DNA of 64,000 bases from Dermatophagoides farinae (lineage: Eukaryota > Arthropoda > Arachnida > Sarcoptiformes > Pyroglyphidae). The DNA lies in NCBI RefSeq assembly GCF_024713945.1, contig NC_134686.1, positions 706,001 to 770,000 on the forward strand, given 5' to 3'. The position numbers and the translations under genes are program-made. This document shows, piece by piece, positions 1-10,273 of this stretch; position 1 is the first letter of the stretch, and every line of letters starts with the position of its first letter. The notes under the pieces were generated by a model. It did no database searches. It saw only the letters and a list, made by a program, of their open reading frames with translations, and was not told the origin of the DNA.

Positions 1-3000
1 CATCATCATCAAGGTGGAATTATTGACCATCATTCATCATTATCATTACCACCACCACCACCACTATTATCACATCAACAACAATCATCGGCGACAGCAC
101 AACAAACAATATCATCATCATCATCTTCATCATCATCAAATGGTGGTGGTGGTGGTGGTGGTGCTACTACTAGTATTATAAATCCATCACATCATACATT
201 TCTCGATTTATCATCGGCACAATATTCACCTGGATTTGTAAGTGTGATTTGTAATTCAAACCGAAAAAAAATGATGTAGAAACCAAAATCCAAAAAAAAA
301 AATCATTAAACGACATTGTTGTTGTTGTTGTTGTTGTTGTTGTCCGTTTGTTGTTTATTTGTTTATATATATTTGTTATATGTTAATCCTTCATCGGTCC
401 TGTCGATCTATCTATCTATATTTATCCACCACTGAAAAAAAATCATCAACCAATCGAGCCATTCAATCAACCAACCAACCAACCAACCAACCAACCAGCC
501 AACCAACCAAAAACAAAACGGTCCATCCATCTATCCATCCATTTACAATCAACCAAAAATTCATTACCATTATTATGATTTTGATATGATGATGATGATT
601 ATGTCTTGTGTATGTCGTATGTGTGTGTGTGTGTGTTTTGAGCGTGTGATTTGAGTCTAATCATTAGTAAATGATGCATGGTATATATAGATGTAAAAAA
701 AGGGGCGTTTCATATTTTTATTACCACCTATTTTTTTTATACTTGACTTTAAAAATTAAAAATTTTTAAGTGCCAATCACACATACACACACACACCTAT
801 TTCAACCAAACACACTCACTTAGTATTGACGAATATCGAATTTTAATTTAAATTTTTTTTTGTATTGATTTTTAATCCATTTCAATATATATTTTTTTAT
901 ATATATGCTAATCAATATTGATCAATTTCGTTTTTCTTTTTTTTTTCTTATCATTTTGCCATGAATAATTCTCTCATCATCAATACCACCAATCGACCAA
1001 CCAACCAACCAACCAAACAACCATTTATTCAACCTAAAATTACAACCAACCAACCAATCAAAAAAAAAACCTGAACCTGAAAATCAATTTTGAATTCCAA
1101 ATAAAAACAAACAAACAAAAAACTTTTGGGTCAAAAATTCTTGGCAACAAAAAAAATTGAAAAAAAATCATACACACACACACAAACACGAAATAAAGCT
1201 CACAAAGCTTCATAGATTGGCATTGCAGCATGCTCCTCTCCTTCCTGGACAGGCCGTTGGCTCCCTGAATCCCCAAGGTATTATTTATTTTCATTTCATT
1301 TTTTTTTTGAATTTTTGTTTTACATTTTGCTTCCGGTTGCTTTGTTTTTTTGTTTTGTTTTGTTTTGTTTTAGTGTTGTAGTTGTAGTTTTGTTTATAGC
1401 CATTCCTAATTTGCATCATTTTTTTTTTTGATTTTTTTCAATTACAACTTATCAATAATTTGGTTGATATATTTCATTTGTTTTTTTTTCTCATTTTCAT
1501 TGAATATATTCAAATAGCAACATTGGCCACATTGGCAGCAAACACAACCGCTTCTTTGGGCCACCACGGCAATACCGCCGCCACCAATCCAGGAATGGTC
1601 CCTACTCTCACCACCGAAATGACTATTTCCAATGATATTATCGGTTCAGTGATAGGTAAAGGTGGTTCGAAAATTAATGAAATCAGGTAATTTAATTGAT
1701 TTTTTTTTGGGTATTTGTTGGATGAATCAAATATTTCATTTTGCTTTTAATATAGACAATTATCCGGTGCAACAATTAAAATCAATAGCAGTGAAGAAGG
1801 AACAAAAGATCGTACCATTACAATAAGCGGTACACCTGAAGCAATCAATCTGGCTCAATACCTCATCGCAACAAGGTAAATTTCGTTTTACCTTTGCCAA
1901 ATAAATAAATAATTTATTCCATATATTCCAATTATAATGAAAAAAAAATCACATAACAGTTTTCATAATCAAATTTCATTTTCAAATTTTAGAAATATGA
2001 TTTTTACACACACAAACATACACACATACCAGACAAAGATTTTAAAAAAAATTTTTACATATAAAAATCAAAATTATTTTATCAATCAATTTTTGTTTGT
2101 TTGTTTTTTTTCTCATTCTCGCACACTTGCACACACAAACAAATTTTTTTTTTGTTCACTTTCAGTATTGCGGGTTTCGTTTTACAATTTCGAATGTCTA
2201 TTTGTTTTTTTTTTTTTTTTTTTTTTGAAAATTCATTTTAATAATTTGATGATTCCATAACCAGAATAATAATGACGATGATGTTGATGATGATGATGAT
2301 GAGAATTCAATCAAGAATTGTGTGTGTGTGCGTGGTGTTTTTTTTTTAGTTTTTTTTCTGAATTAAATTCTGTTTTATTTTATACAAATTTTTTCGATTC
2401 TTGATTCTTGATTCTCGATTTGATTGAATGAAAAATTTAAAACTAATTAATTTGATTGACCAATCATTTTTAATTGCTGATTTTTTTTTCTTTTTTTTTC
2501 TTTCTTTTTTTTCATTTTCATCTTTCTGTCCAATTGAAAATAAAAAAAACCAACCATATACTACCACCAACCAACCAAACAACCAACCAACCAACCAAAT
2601 TCTCTGGTCTTTTTTGAAACAAAACAAAATAAAAAACTTCTGTCCGCCTCCTATCATCCAATAATGAAATAATGATGATTTGCCAAATTAAACAAATAAA
2701 AAACCTCCAACCAACCAACAAACAAACAAAAAAAAAAATCTCGCTCACCAACCAACCAACCAACCTTTGCCACCAAAAAAAAAAAAACTCCGACTTTGTC
2801 CACGATCCATATGATTATCTACGAAAAAATAAACTATGAAAATTGGCCCGATTGCCTTCACTTTGTCCATCTTTCACTCATTCACTCACTCTATTTTTTT
2901 TCACTTTATCATTCTACTCTTTCTTTTTCTGAAAAAAAATTTATCGATAATCATTCCATTCATCATAACACTTGTATTTTTATTCTTTTCTGTTGCAATT

Positions 3001-3393
3001 TGTCGTTGTTGTTGTTGTTATTGTTGTTGTTATGGATTGAAATGGATTTATTGATGAAAAATTTCCATCAAATATAGTAGTAATGGTTTATTGAATAGTG
3101 CCGGAACAACAACAACAACAAATCAATCTGCTCATCATCATCATCATCATCATCATGCTGCTGCGGCTGCCGCTGCAGCCGCATCAACATTATCGGCAAC
3201 AACCGGTGCAGCAACAAATTCATTAACAGCAATGGCAGCTGTTGCGGCAGCTGTTTCAAATAATGCTGCAAATAAATTATATCATGCAACAACAAGCAAT
3301 CTATCTAAACATAATATTCAATCAATAACAACAATTTCAAATGGTTCAACATCTAAATCAAATAAAAATGATCGTAAATATGCACCATATTGA
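1..3393 (+). CDS. mub: Poly(rC)-binding protein / mub homologue, 3' part (KH3 and C-terminus)
   Basis: Cytoplasmic/nuclear RNA-binding protein of the PCBP (alpha-CP) / Drosophila mub family, which binds C-rich RNA and controls splicing, stability and translation. Exons read from the sequence: 1-237 (5' part outside the window), 1199-1277, 1518-1686, 1756-1875 and 3078-3393. All joins are GT-AG and phases close (0, 1, 2, 2), giving 306 visible residues plus a TGA stop. The first exon encodes a His/Pro/Gln/Ser/Gly-rich linker. The second begins LTKLHRLALQHAP, the segment that precedes KH3 in this family. Exons 3-4 encode a complete KH3 domain with the nucleic-acid-binding loop GKGG in GSVIGKGGSKINEIR, continuing RQLSGATIKIN and ending LAQYLIAT. 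The last exon encodes a low-complexity tail with runs of eight His and nine Ala. KH1 and KH2 must lie upstream of base 1. Family assignment is secure; the Drosophila symbol is by homology. Confidence 0.9.
468..510. repeat. (CCAA)n tetranucleotide repeat
   Basis: A run of CCAA units with one CCAG interruption, in the first visible intron of the mub gene. CCAA/TTGG runs recur in this window (about 996, 2575, 2750, 20097 and 33215). Confidence 0.85.
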
Positions 3394-4982
3394 TTCAAAA
3401 CAAAAACAACAACAACAACAAAAAAACGCGAAACAATTTTTTTTTCAATCCACTAATAAATAAGAAACAAAAAAAAAATGAACAACCAAATCAACCACCA
3501 TGTTTTTCACTTCATTTCTTCTTCTTTTTTTTTGCAAACATACACATCGTCAATCACCATCAACCGATAATATCGATGGGCTTTAATCGGTGGATCAAAT
3601 ATCGTCATTTAAAAAATAATAATAATTGAGAGACGAAAAAAAAATGAAAAATGAAAAAATTTCTATTCACAATTTAATCTTTTACATACATACATACACA
3701 CACACACACATAATACACCATGTTTGTGAATCATCAATTTTCTTTTTTTCGTAAAACAAAATACTCATCATCATCATCATCATTGAAACTGTCATAAAAT
3801 TCGATCCAAAAAAAAACAACCAAAACAACGACAACAACAACAACAACGAAATTTTTTTCTCGTTCCTATCTATCTAAAAATTTATCGACAATGAGAGAAT
3901 GTATATAATCTCTCGTTACCAGATTAAATTACCAGAATTTATGTGTATAAAAAACAAAAAGAAATTATCCACACCTTTCATCACAAACAACAACTAACAT
4001 ACACACACACACACACACAACATATACGTAAATTTCTCATCATCATAATCATCATTATGGGTAGCATCATTTTATTTGTGCAATGAGATATTTATTGATC
4101 ATTAATTGATTGATTGATTGATTAATATATCATCATTATGATTAATTAACCAAATATTTAATATTATTATTATAAATGGTATAATTATATAGGTAATTAT
4201 TATTATTATTATTATTATTCACATACATTGAACACATACACCCACACACGGACACGTCCAAATACACACATTATCTATGGATACAATATGGCAAGATATT
4301 TATGAATTGCAAACTGAATTTTTTGTGTGTGTGCGTGTGTTTTTTGGGAATCAGTTCAGTTTTTATTCATTTTCTGCTGTTCCAGTAATAATATAAAAAT
4401 ATGTATTTTAAGAGTGAAATTTTTTTTTTACTTTAAATTTCTTTGCATTTTTTTTTATTGGGGTGATATTATATTAGGTTGGTTTTGATTTTTTTTTCAT
4501 TTAAAAAAATTTTCTTTGCATTTCAATATAACAACAACAAAAAAAAATATCGAGCTAATTTTCAAAATCAAAATATGATTTTGATTGTGAATAAATTTTT
4601 GTGTGTCTGTGTCGGTGTGTGTGTTGGTGGAATCATCAATCAGCTCATGTTTTTTGATTCTGATTCTGATGATGAACTTGTCCATTTTTTTTTTGTTATC
4701 CAATTTTTTTTCCACTTTTTTTCCTAATCAAAAATGATAAATTTCTTGAACAAATGATCAATACATAGATAGATAGGTTTTTGTTTGTTTTTTTTGGAGT
4801 GAAAAAATGGAGAAAAAATTTTTTTCTCTTTGCTTATTTTTGTTTGCCTAAATAACAACAACAACAACATGTCCATTCACAATTGTGAAAGATGAAAAAA
4901 TTTCTAATTTCAACCGAATTATATCCACAACGGATTGATAAACCATATGAAAAAATGATTTACACGCAAACAAATACACATG

Positions 4983-5014
<32 letters not shown>

Positions 5015-5629
5015 GATACATTGAATTCTGAATATTTTTATTTTCATTTTCATTTTTTTTTGTCTGGTTATAAACAAATATTCTGGTTTGAATTCTATAT
5101 TTTTTTTTTCGTCTCCATCATCACCATACAAACCGGATATACTGCATACAACATGATGATATGATTCTGATGCTTCATTTTGCTTTTGGCTTTTTTTTCA
5201 TTCTATTATTTATATATACAACAAACAGCCAATATTTTTTTTTTTTTTTTTTGCAATATTGTTTCTATATTTGTTCGATACACACCACCCACCCACACAC
5301 ACTCATACACACACACAGACCAAAACAGCCAGATTTTTTTTTGTTTTGCTTTTGGGCTTATTTCGAAATGATCAAAATCCACCATATATAATTCATTTGT
5401 TTTCTCTCTTTTTTTTCACTAATTATTTCAACGAAAAAAAAACGACCAAAATAATGAAAAAAAAACAACAACAAAAACTAGATGATGATGATGTAAAAGC
5501 GAATTGTTTATCATTGTTTTCATCTTCATTGGCAGAAAACAAAAAAACAAAAAACAAAAATAATTTACAATCCCTGTGCAATCTATCTATCTATGAGAAT
5601 GAGAAAAAAAAAAATTCTTACTAATTAAA

Positions 5630-5665
<36 letters not shown>

Positions 5666-6557
5666 GAATTTATTCTCAATTTCATTTTGATTCAAACCAA
5701 ATCCAAACACACACACACACACATAAAAAACCAAAACGAAAAACAAACAAATTCAACAGAAAATCTCATCAATCCATCCATTTTATTCATTCACAATCAT
5801 CATCATCATCATCATCATTATCGGCATCATTTAGAAATAAAACAAACAAACACAAATATATTAAACTTTAAAACATTATCATCAATTATCATTATCATCA
5901 TCATTTTTTTTTTGTTTAAATTGAAAAATTTTCAACAATAATCAGATCAGAGAGTACAAACCAAAAAAAAAAAAAATAAATAAAAAATAAAAATCTGAAC
6001 ATTCACTACCACCACCACCACCATATCATCATTATCATTAATTCATTTTTTTTTCTTGGAACACCTACTAATTAATATTACAAAAAAAACCTATATATAC
6101 GTTGTTGGAACCACAACCAAAAAAATATGATGAAAACATAAAACTGCAACACACACACAGACAACGAAAAAAAAATACAAACGAATTTTAAAATACAACA
6201 TTCGCATCTCATCATCATCATCATTATGATTTTGATTATTGACTCAAACAAATTTTTCAATCTTTCATCAATTTTATTTCTTTCTCCACACACACACACA
6301 TATATTATGTATATGATGATGATGATGATAATTTATTGATATTTGGATAAATAAATAAATTGGATGAATAAATGATTTATATATATTTCTGATTCAGAAA
6401 TCTGTCAGTGTTTCTTCTTCTTCTTCTTTTTTTTCTGGCCATTTTTCCACCCTTTCCGCTTATTAAAATCAGCAATTTTAAAAATTTTTTTTCTTTATAA
6501 TTTCTAAAAAAAAATTCTCGTTATTCTCGTTATTATTAAAAATTATCATTAATACAG
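3394..6557 (+). other. Repeat-rich non-coding stretch after the main mub stop (3' UTR and/or intron)
   Basis: No convincing coding sequence. It holds CA/TG, CAT/ATG and CAA microsatellites, including a pure ATG run at 5630-5664 and CA runs near 3700, 4000, 4984 and 5708, plus many A and T homopolymers. If the candidate exon at 6558 is used, this stretch is also the last intron of an alternative mub transcript; otherwise it is 3' UTR and intergenic DNA. Confidence 0.6.
3455..3460 (+). promoter_or_regulatory. Candidate polyadenylation signal of the mub gene
   Basis: AATAAA about 60 bases after the stop codon of the long C-terminal isoform. In DNA this AT-rich the hexamer is common, so the position after the stop is the only support. 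Confidence 0.35.
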
Positions 6558-6651
6558 AATCTATTATTCAACACAGCATTACCACCATCATCAGCAGCAG
6601 CAGCAATCATCCAAATCACAACAACAACAACAACAACAACGAAATCAATAA
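6558..6651 (+). CDS. mub: Candidate alternative terminal exon of the mub gene
   Basis: A splice-acceptor-like sequence (ttaatacag) ends at 6557. Joined in phase 2 to the KH3 exon that ends at 1875, the read-through is LIATRIYYSTQHYHHH followed by Gln-rich sequence to a TAA at 6649-6651. This join restores the Arg that vertebrate PCBPs have directly after the KH3 helix, whereas the proximal exon at 3078 gives Ser. It would be a mutually exclusive last exon with a 31-codon tail. It has no ATG and depends on splicing, so this is inference from phase and composition. A longer frame (6558-6911) overlaps it. Confidence 0.4.
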
Positions 6652-7296
6652 TTTTAGATATTGAAAAACAAATTTCATCATTTAATTCGGGTTACAATTA
6701 TCATCATCATCAACATCATCATCAGCAACATCATGTTGGCCATCAAAACATATCTTATCATCATCATAATATTTACAATAATCATTGTAATTTACAAATT
6801 CAATTAAATAAACGACAACAACAACAACAACAACAACAACCACATCAACAGCAGCCATATGGAACGAATATTAATGGCAATTATCTATCATCATCATCAT
6901 TGCCATCATAAACAACATTAGGAGAACCGGATGGTAAATAAATTCTATACAACAACAAAAAAATGGGCTATCCATTAAATCTAAAACATCAACATCATCA
7001 TTATAAAATGAATTTGACAACCTGCAACCATATCATCATCATCATCATCATCATTTGATTGAAACAAAAAAAAAATATTCTTCATCACAGAATAACAGTA
7101 TTAATAATAATAATAATTTGGATGCATAATCAACAAAAAAAATCATCAGCATCACAATTCATTAATAAATTCATCATCGTCATCATCATCAAATTGCAAC
7201 AAAAAAAAAAAATTTCATGATGATAATGATCACGAAATTTATTCATCATCATCATCATCACATTCTTCTTCTGTTATTACATTTCTAAAACTTTAA
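6652..7296 (+). pseudogene. Frame-broken His/Gln/Ser-rich coding-like tail
   Basis: Successive pieces look like one low-complexity protein tail but lie in different frames. A frame open from 6558 to the TAA at 6909-6911 contains ISSFNSGYNYHHH, HHVGHQNISYHHHNIY and QQPHQQQPYGTNINGNYL. After stops at 6909 and 6939 the same frame resumes with MGYPLNLKHQHHHYKMN. Another open stretch, 7153-7296, has KFHDDNDHEIYSSSSS and ends at a TAA. Breaks lie at or beside A runs. Either a decayed 3' exon or extension of the mub gene, or a real tail broken by homopolymer miscalls. Trinucleotide repeats alone could imitate part of it. Confidence 0.3.
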
Positions 7297-8099
7297 CATT
7301 AATTAATATATAACGAATTTATAAATCAAACTTGAAATATTAATTTGATTCATCATCATCATCGTTATTTAGTAGTGCCAATTTCAATTTTATCGATTTT
7401 CTGTATTCTGTTCACCACCAAATAAAATATAATATAATATAACATTATTATGTTTCCAATATGATCAATTATTTTGAAAATTTATTTATCAATCAATTTT
7501 GAATTTTTAAATTACAAATCAAAATAAATATATTTCAATTTCAATGTATGATGATTTTTTTTTCATTTGATTTAATGTTATTTTACCGCCCTCTATCCAT
7601 AGATAAATGGATGGATGAAAGAAGAAAAAGAAGAAAAGGACCATGAAAATAAAAAATGATAATTTGATTCACGTCAAGTTTATTCAGTTATGCGCAGGTC
7701 TTTCAACATGATGATTGTATTTGATGATGGTGGGTCACTTATTTCGAGATGCAAATGATTTCAAAATGAACTCAAAAAAAAAACCGATATGAATGATGTT
7801 ATCATGATGAAAAACTTTCGTTGTGATATTTAATGGCAATCATCATCATCATCATCATCCAATCACATCTCCCTTGATGATCGATGATGATGAACAAAAT
7901 GTATAGAACTTTATCATTTCAAATGTCTTGGTTATCATCATTTGAGATTAAAGTCCAATATCCAAACAAAATAAGCAAAAATCGATATGAAAATCAATGA
8001 TTAAAGTCAGTAAAAATTAAGAAATACTTTTTGTTTCGGCTTTCTTGCCATTGACTTTGTGATTGTCCTTTTTTTATCGTTACCAATCATAATAATAAA
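7297..8099 (+). other. Intergenic spacer upstream of the acyl-CoA synthetase gene
   Basis: AT-rich sequence with CAT/ATG repeats. A candidate AATAAA lies near 7425. No open coding segment was recognised. The promoter of the following gene must lie here, but no clear TATA/Inr pair was found. Confidence 0.6.
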
Positions 8100-9938
8100 A
8101 TGTCTAAATCAATCGACAAGAATTTGAAAACAATCGGTGAATATTTATTCAAAAATGGTCAAATTTCAGCTCGATTAAAGGATCAAATTTTTCTGGTTTG
8201 TTCATTCATTCATTAATTCATTCATTCACTCATTAATAATTCTGGTTTGATTTATTCTAGACTGAAGCAAAAACAGGAAAACAATTGAAATATGGCCAAC
8301 TTGAAGATCAATCACATTCATTGGCCATAGCAATGCTTCGAGAATTTGATTTTCAATCTAATGATATCTGTGCCATAATGTCCGAAAGTTGTATTGAATA
8401 TACAATCATTATTAATGCTTGTCTATTGTTGAATGTTCCATATACATTGATAGCACCGGTAATTGGTCCATTTTTTATTGGTGAACGATTGGATCAGACC
8501 AAATCAAAATGTTTATTCATTTCTAATGAATATTATTTTAAATTAGAACAAATGTATCGACAATCCAAATGGCAACATCTTCGTGATTATGTCAAGATTG
8601 TTGTCATCAATTATGATCAAACATTTGATGATGATAAACAATACAATTCTACAACGATAAAATTTGATGAATTAATTTCAAAATTTAAAAATGAAAAAAT
8701 ATCAACAATACCTTATTATGGTAACAATGAATCATCCATCGATGATTTGGTTACAATAATATTTACATCTGGTTCAACTGGACGACCAAAAGGTGCTTGT
8801 CATACACATCGAACATTATTAACAAATGTTATTGAAATGAAATCTGTTGAAACATTAGCGAAATATAGTCATCAAACAATGTTACTTACATTTCCATTGG
8901 GACATGTTAGTGGAAATTGTTTACTATTTGTTGCACTTATCTCTCAAACACCGATTGTTTTATTAAATTATAATGAAATGGATCGAATATTTGATGTGAT
9001 TGAAAAATATCGTTGTGTTCAGGTATTTGGTTCAGCTAATATTGTTAATTTGTTGGCAAAAAGTGATTTGACTAGCCATCGAGATATATCATCGGTAAAA
9101 ATGGTGCTAACAGCTGGTTGTAAATTATCGACAAGTACGGCAGAAATTTTAGCAAAAAAGCATGGAATTCAAATTTTAGATGGTAAGATAATATCATCAT
9201 GATTCATAAAAACCTGGAATCACTAAATGATTGATTAATTATTATCAACTAGCTTATGGTTGTACTGAATGTCTTTATATATCAATCGGTGTGAGCAGTC
9301 AAAATGTTGGAAAACCATTGCCTTCTTTTCAATTGAAATTGATCGATAATTTAACGAAAAATGAATTGACAAACTCTTCATCGGAACAATTGGGTGAAAT
9401 TTCTATACGTGGTACAAGCCGTTTTCGTGAATATTATGGCAGACCAGATGAAACAAAAAAAGCTATAGATAATGATGGTTGGTTTCACACTGGTGATGTT
9501 GGATTCATCGATAATAATGGCTGTCTTCATATTACCGATCGAATTAAAGAGATTATTAAATATAAAGGTTGGTCAGTGTTTCCAGCGGAAATTGAATTAT
9601 TTCTCATGACACATGATGATGTTATCGGTGTTGTTGTTGTTGGTGTTAAACACATTGAATACAACGAGGTTCCAAGAGCATATGTTACTGTAAAATCAGA
9701 ATCATCAATAACTGAGGAACAACTGCATCAATTTGTTAATGGTAATAGAAACAAACAAAGATATATTTACCTCATACCATCACTGAATTTTTTTTCCATA
9801 GATAATCTTGGCTATCATCAACGATTAATTGGTGGTCTTTTGATTGTAGATCAATTACATTATAATCAAATGGGTAAAATTGATCGACGTTTTTATAAAG
9901 ATTTATGTGCCAATGAAATTCTGGACAATAATGATTGA
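8100..9938 (+). CDS. AMP-forming acyl-CoA synthetase / 4-coumarate-CoA-ligase-like enzyme
   Basis: Member of the adenylate-forming (ANL) superfamily, which activates a carboxylic acid with ATP to an acyl-AMP and usually transfers it to CoA. Exons: 8100-8195, 8261-9182, 9253-9741 and 9802-9938, with GT-AG introns of 65, 70 and 60 bases. Phases close to 547 residues, normal for the family. Visible motifs: the Ser/Thr/Gly-rich phosphate loop FTSGSTGRPKG (about residue 198), A5-type AYGCTE (about 340), GWFHTGDVG (about 415), hinge-region DRIKEIIKYKG (about 435), and a C-terminal MGKIDRR carrying the catalytic Lys (about 527). The start ATG at 8100 opens a short first exon in frame with the rest. 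The C-terminus is -ILDNND, so it lacks an SKL-type peroxisomal signal, unlike luciferases and many insect relatives. Substrate cannot be told from sequence. Confidence 0.9.
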
Positions 9939-9957
9939 AATTGAGTTTAATTATTCG

Positions 9958-9963
9958 AATAAA
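9958..9963 (+). promoter_or_regulatory. Candidate polyadenylation signal of the acyl-CoA synthetase gene
   Basis: AATAAA 20 bases after the TGA stop. The next gene's ATG is only about 310 bases further on, so the 3' UTR must be short and this signal is well placed. Confidence 0.5.
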
Positions 9964-10273
9964 CACTATTTGAAAATTGAATCGAATATTTTTTGTTTTT
10001 TTTTTTATTTTTTCAGAGAGAATCTGAATCTCGTGACATCTATCGGTATGATGATGTAAACTGTATTCTAGAATATCGTGATATCTGTTCACAATAGATG
10101 GCGTTGTCGATTGTGTTTTTTTTCTTTGTTGTTTGATTCGAATCATCATCATTTATTCATGAGCAATTTGCAAATTGTCCTAAAAATAAAATTGATTTCA
10201 GCATTTTTTTTTTAAATCATATGCAAATGCAATTTTAGAAATTAATTTGATCATCATCAAATTGATCGACAAA

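Noticed and set aside
3068-3295. Minus-strand open frame opposite the mub last exon
   Set aside because: Antisense shadow of a codon-repeat-rich exon; the plus strand continues the KH3 reading frame with a correct splice phase.
5259-5941. Plus-strand open frames of about 100-120 codons with His, Thr-His and Asn runs
   Set aside because: Composed almost wholly of CA, ATG/CAT and A/T repeats, without splice context or conserved motif.
9231-9252. Apparent start of a separate second half of the acyl-CoA synthetase
   Set aside because: The TTG start lies in an intron; the exon begins at 9253 and joins exon 2 in phase to restore AYGCTE.
9772-10152. Minus-strand 126-codon open frame at the end of the acyl-CoA synthetase gene
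   Set aside because: Overlaps the conserved last exon and shows no protein-like pattern; shadow of the plus-strand gene.
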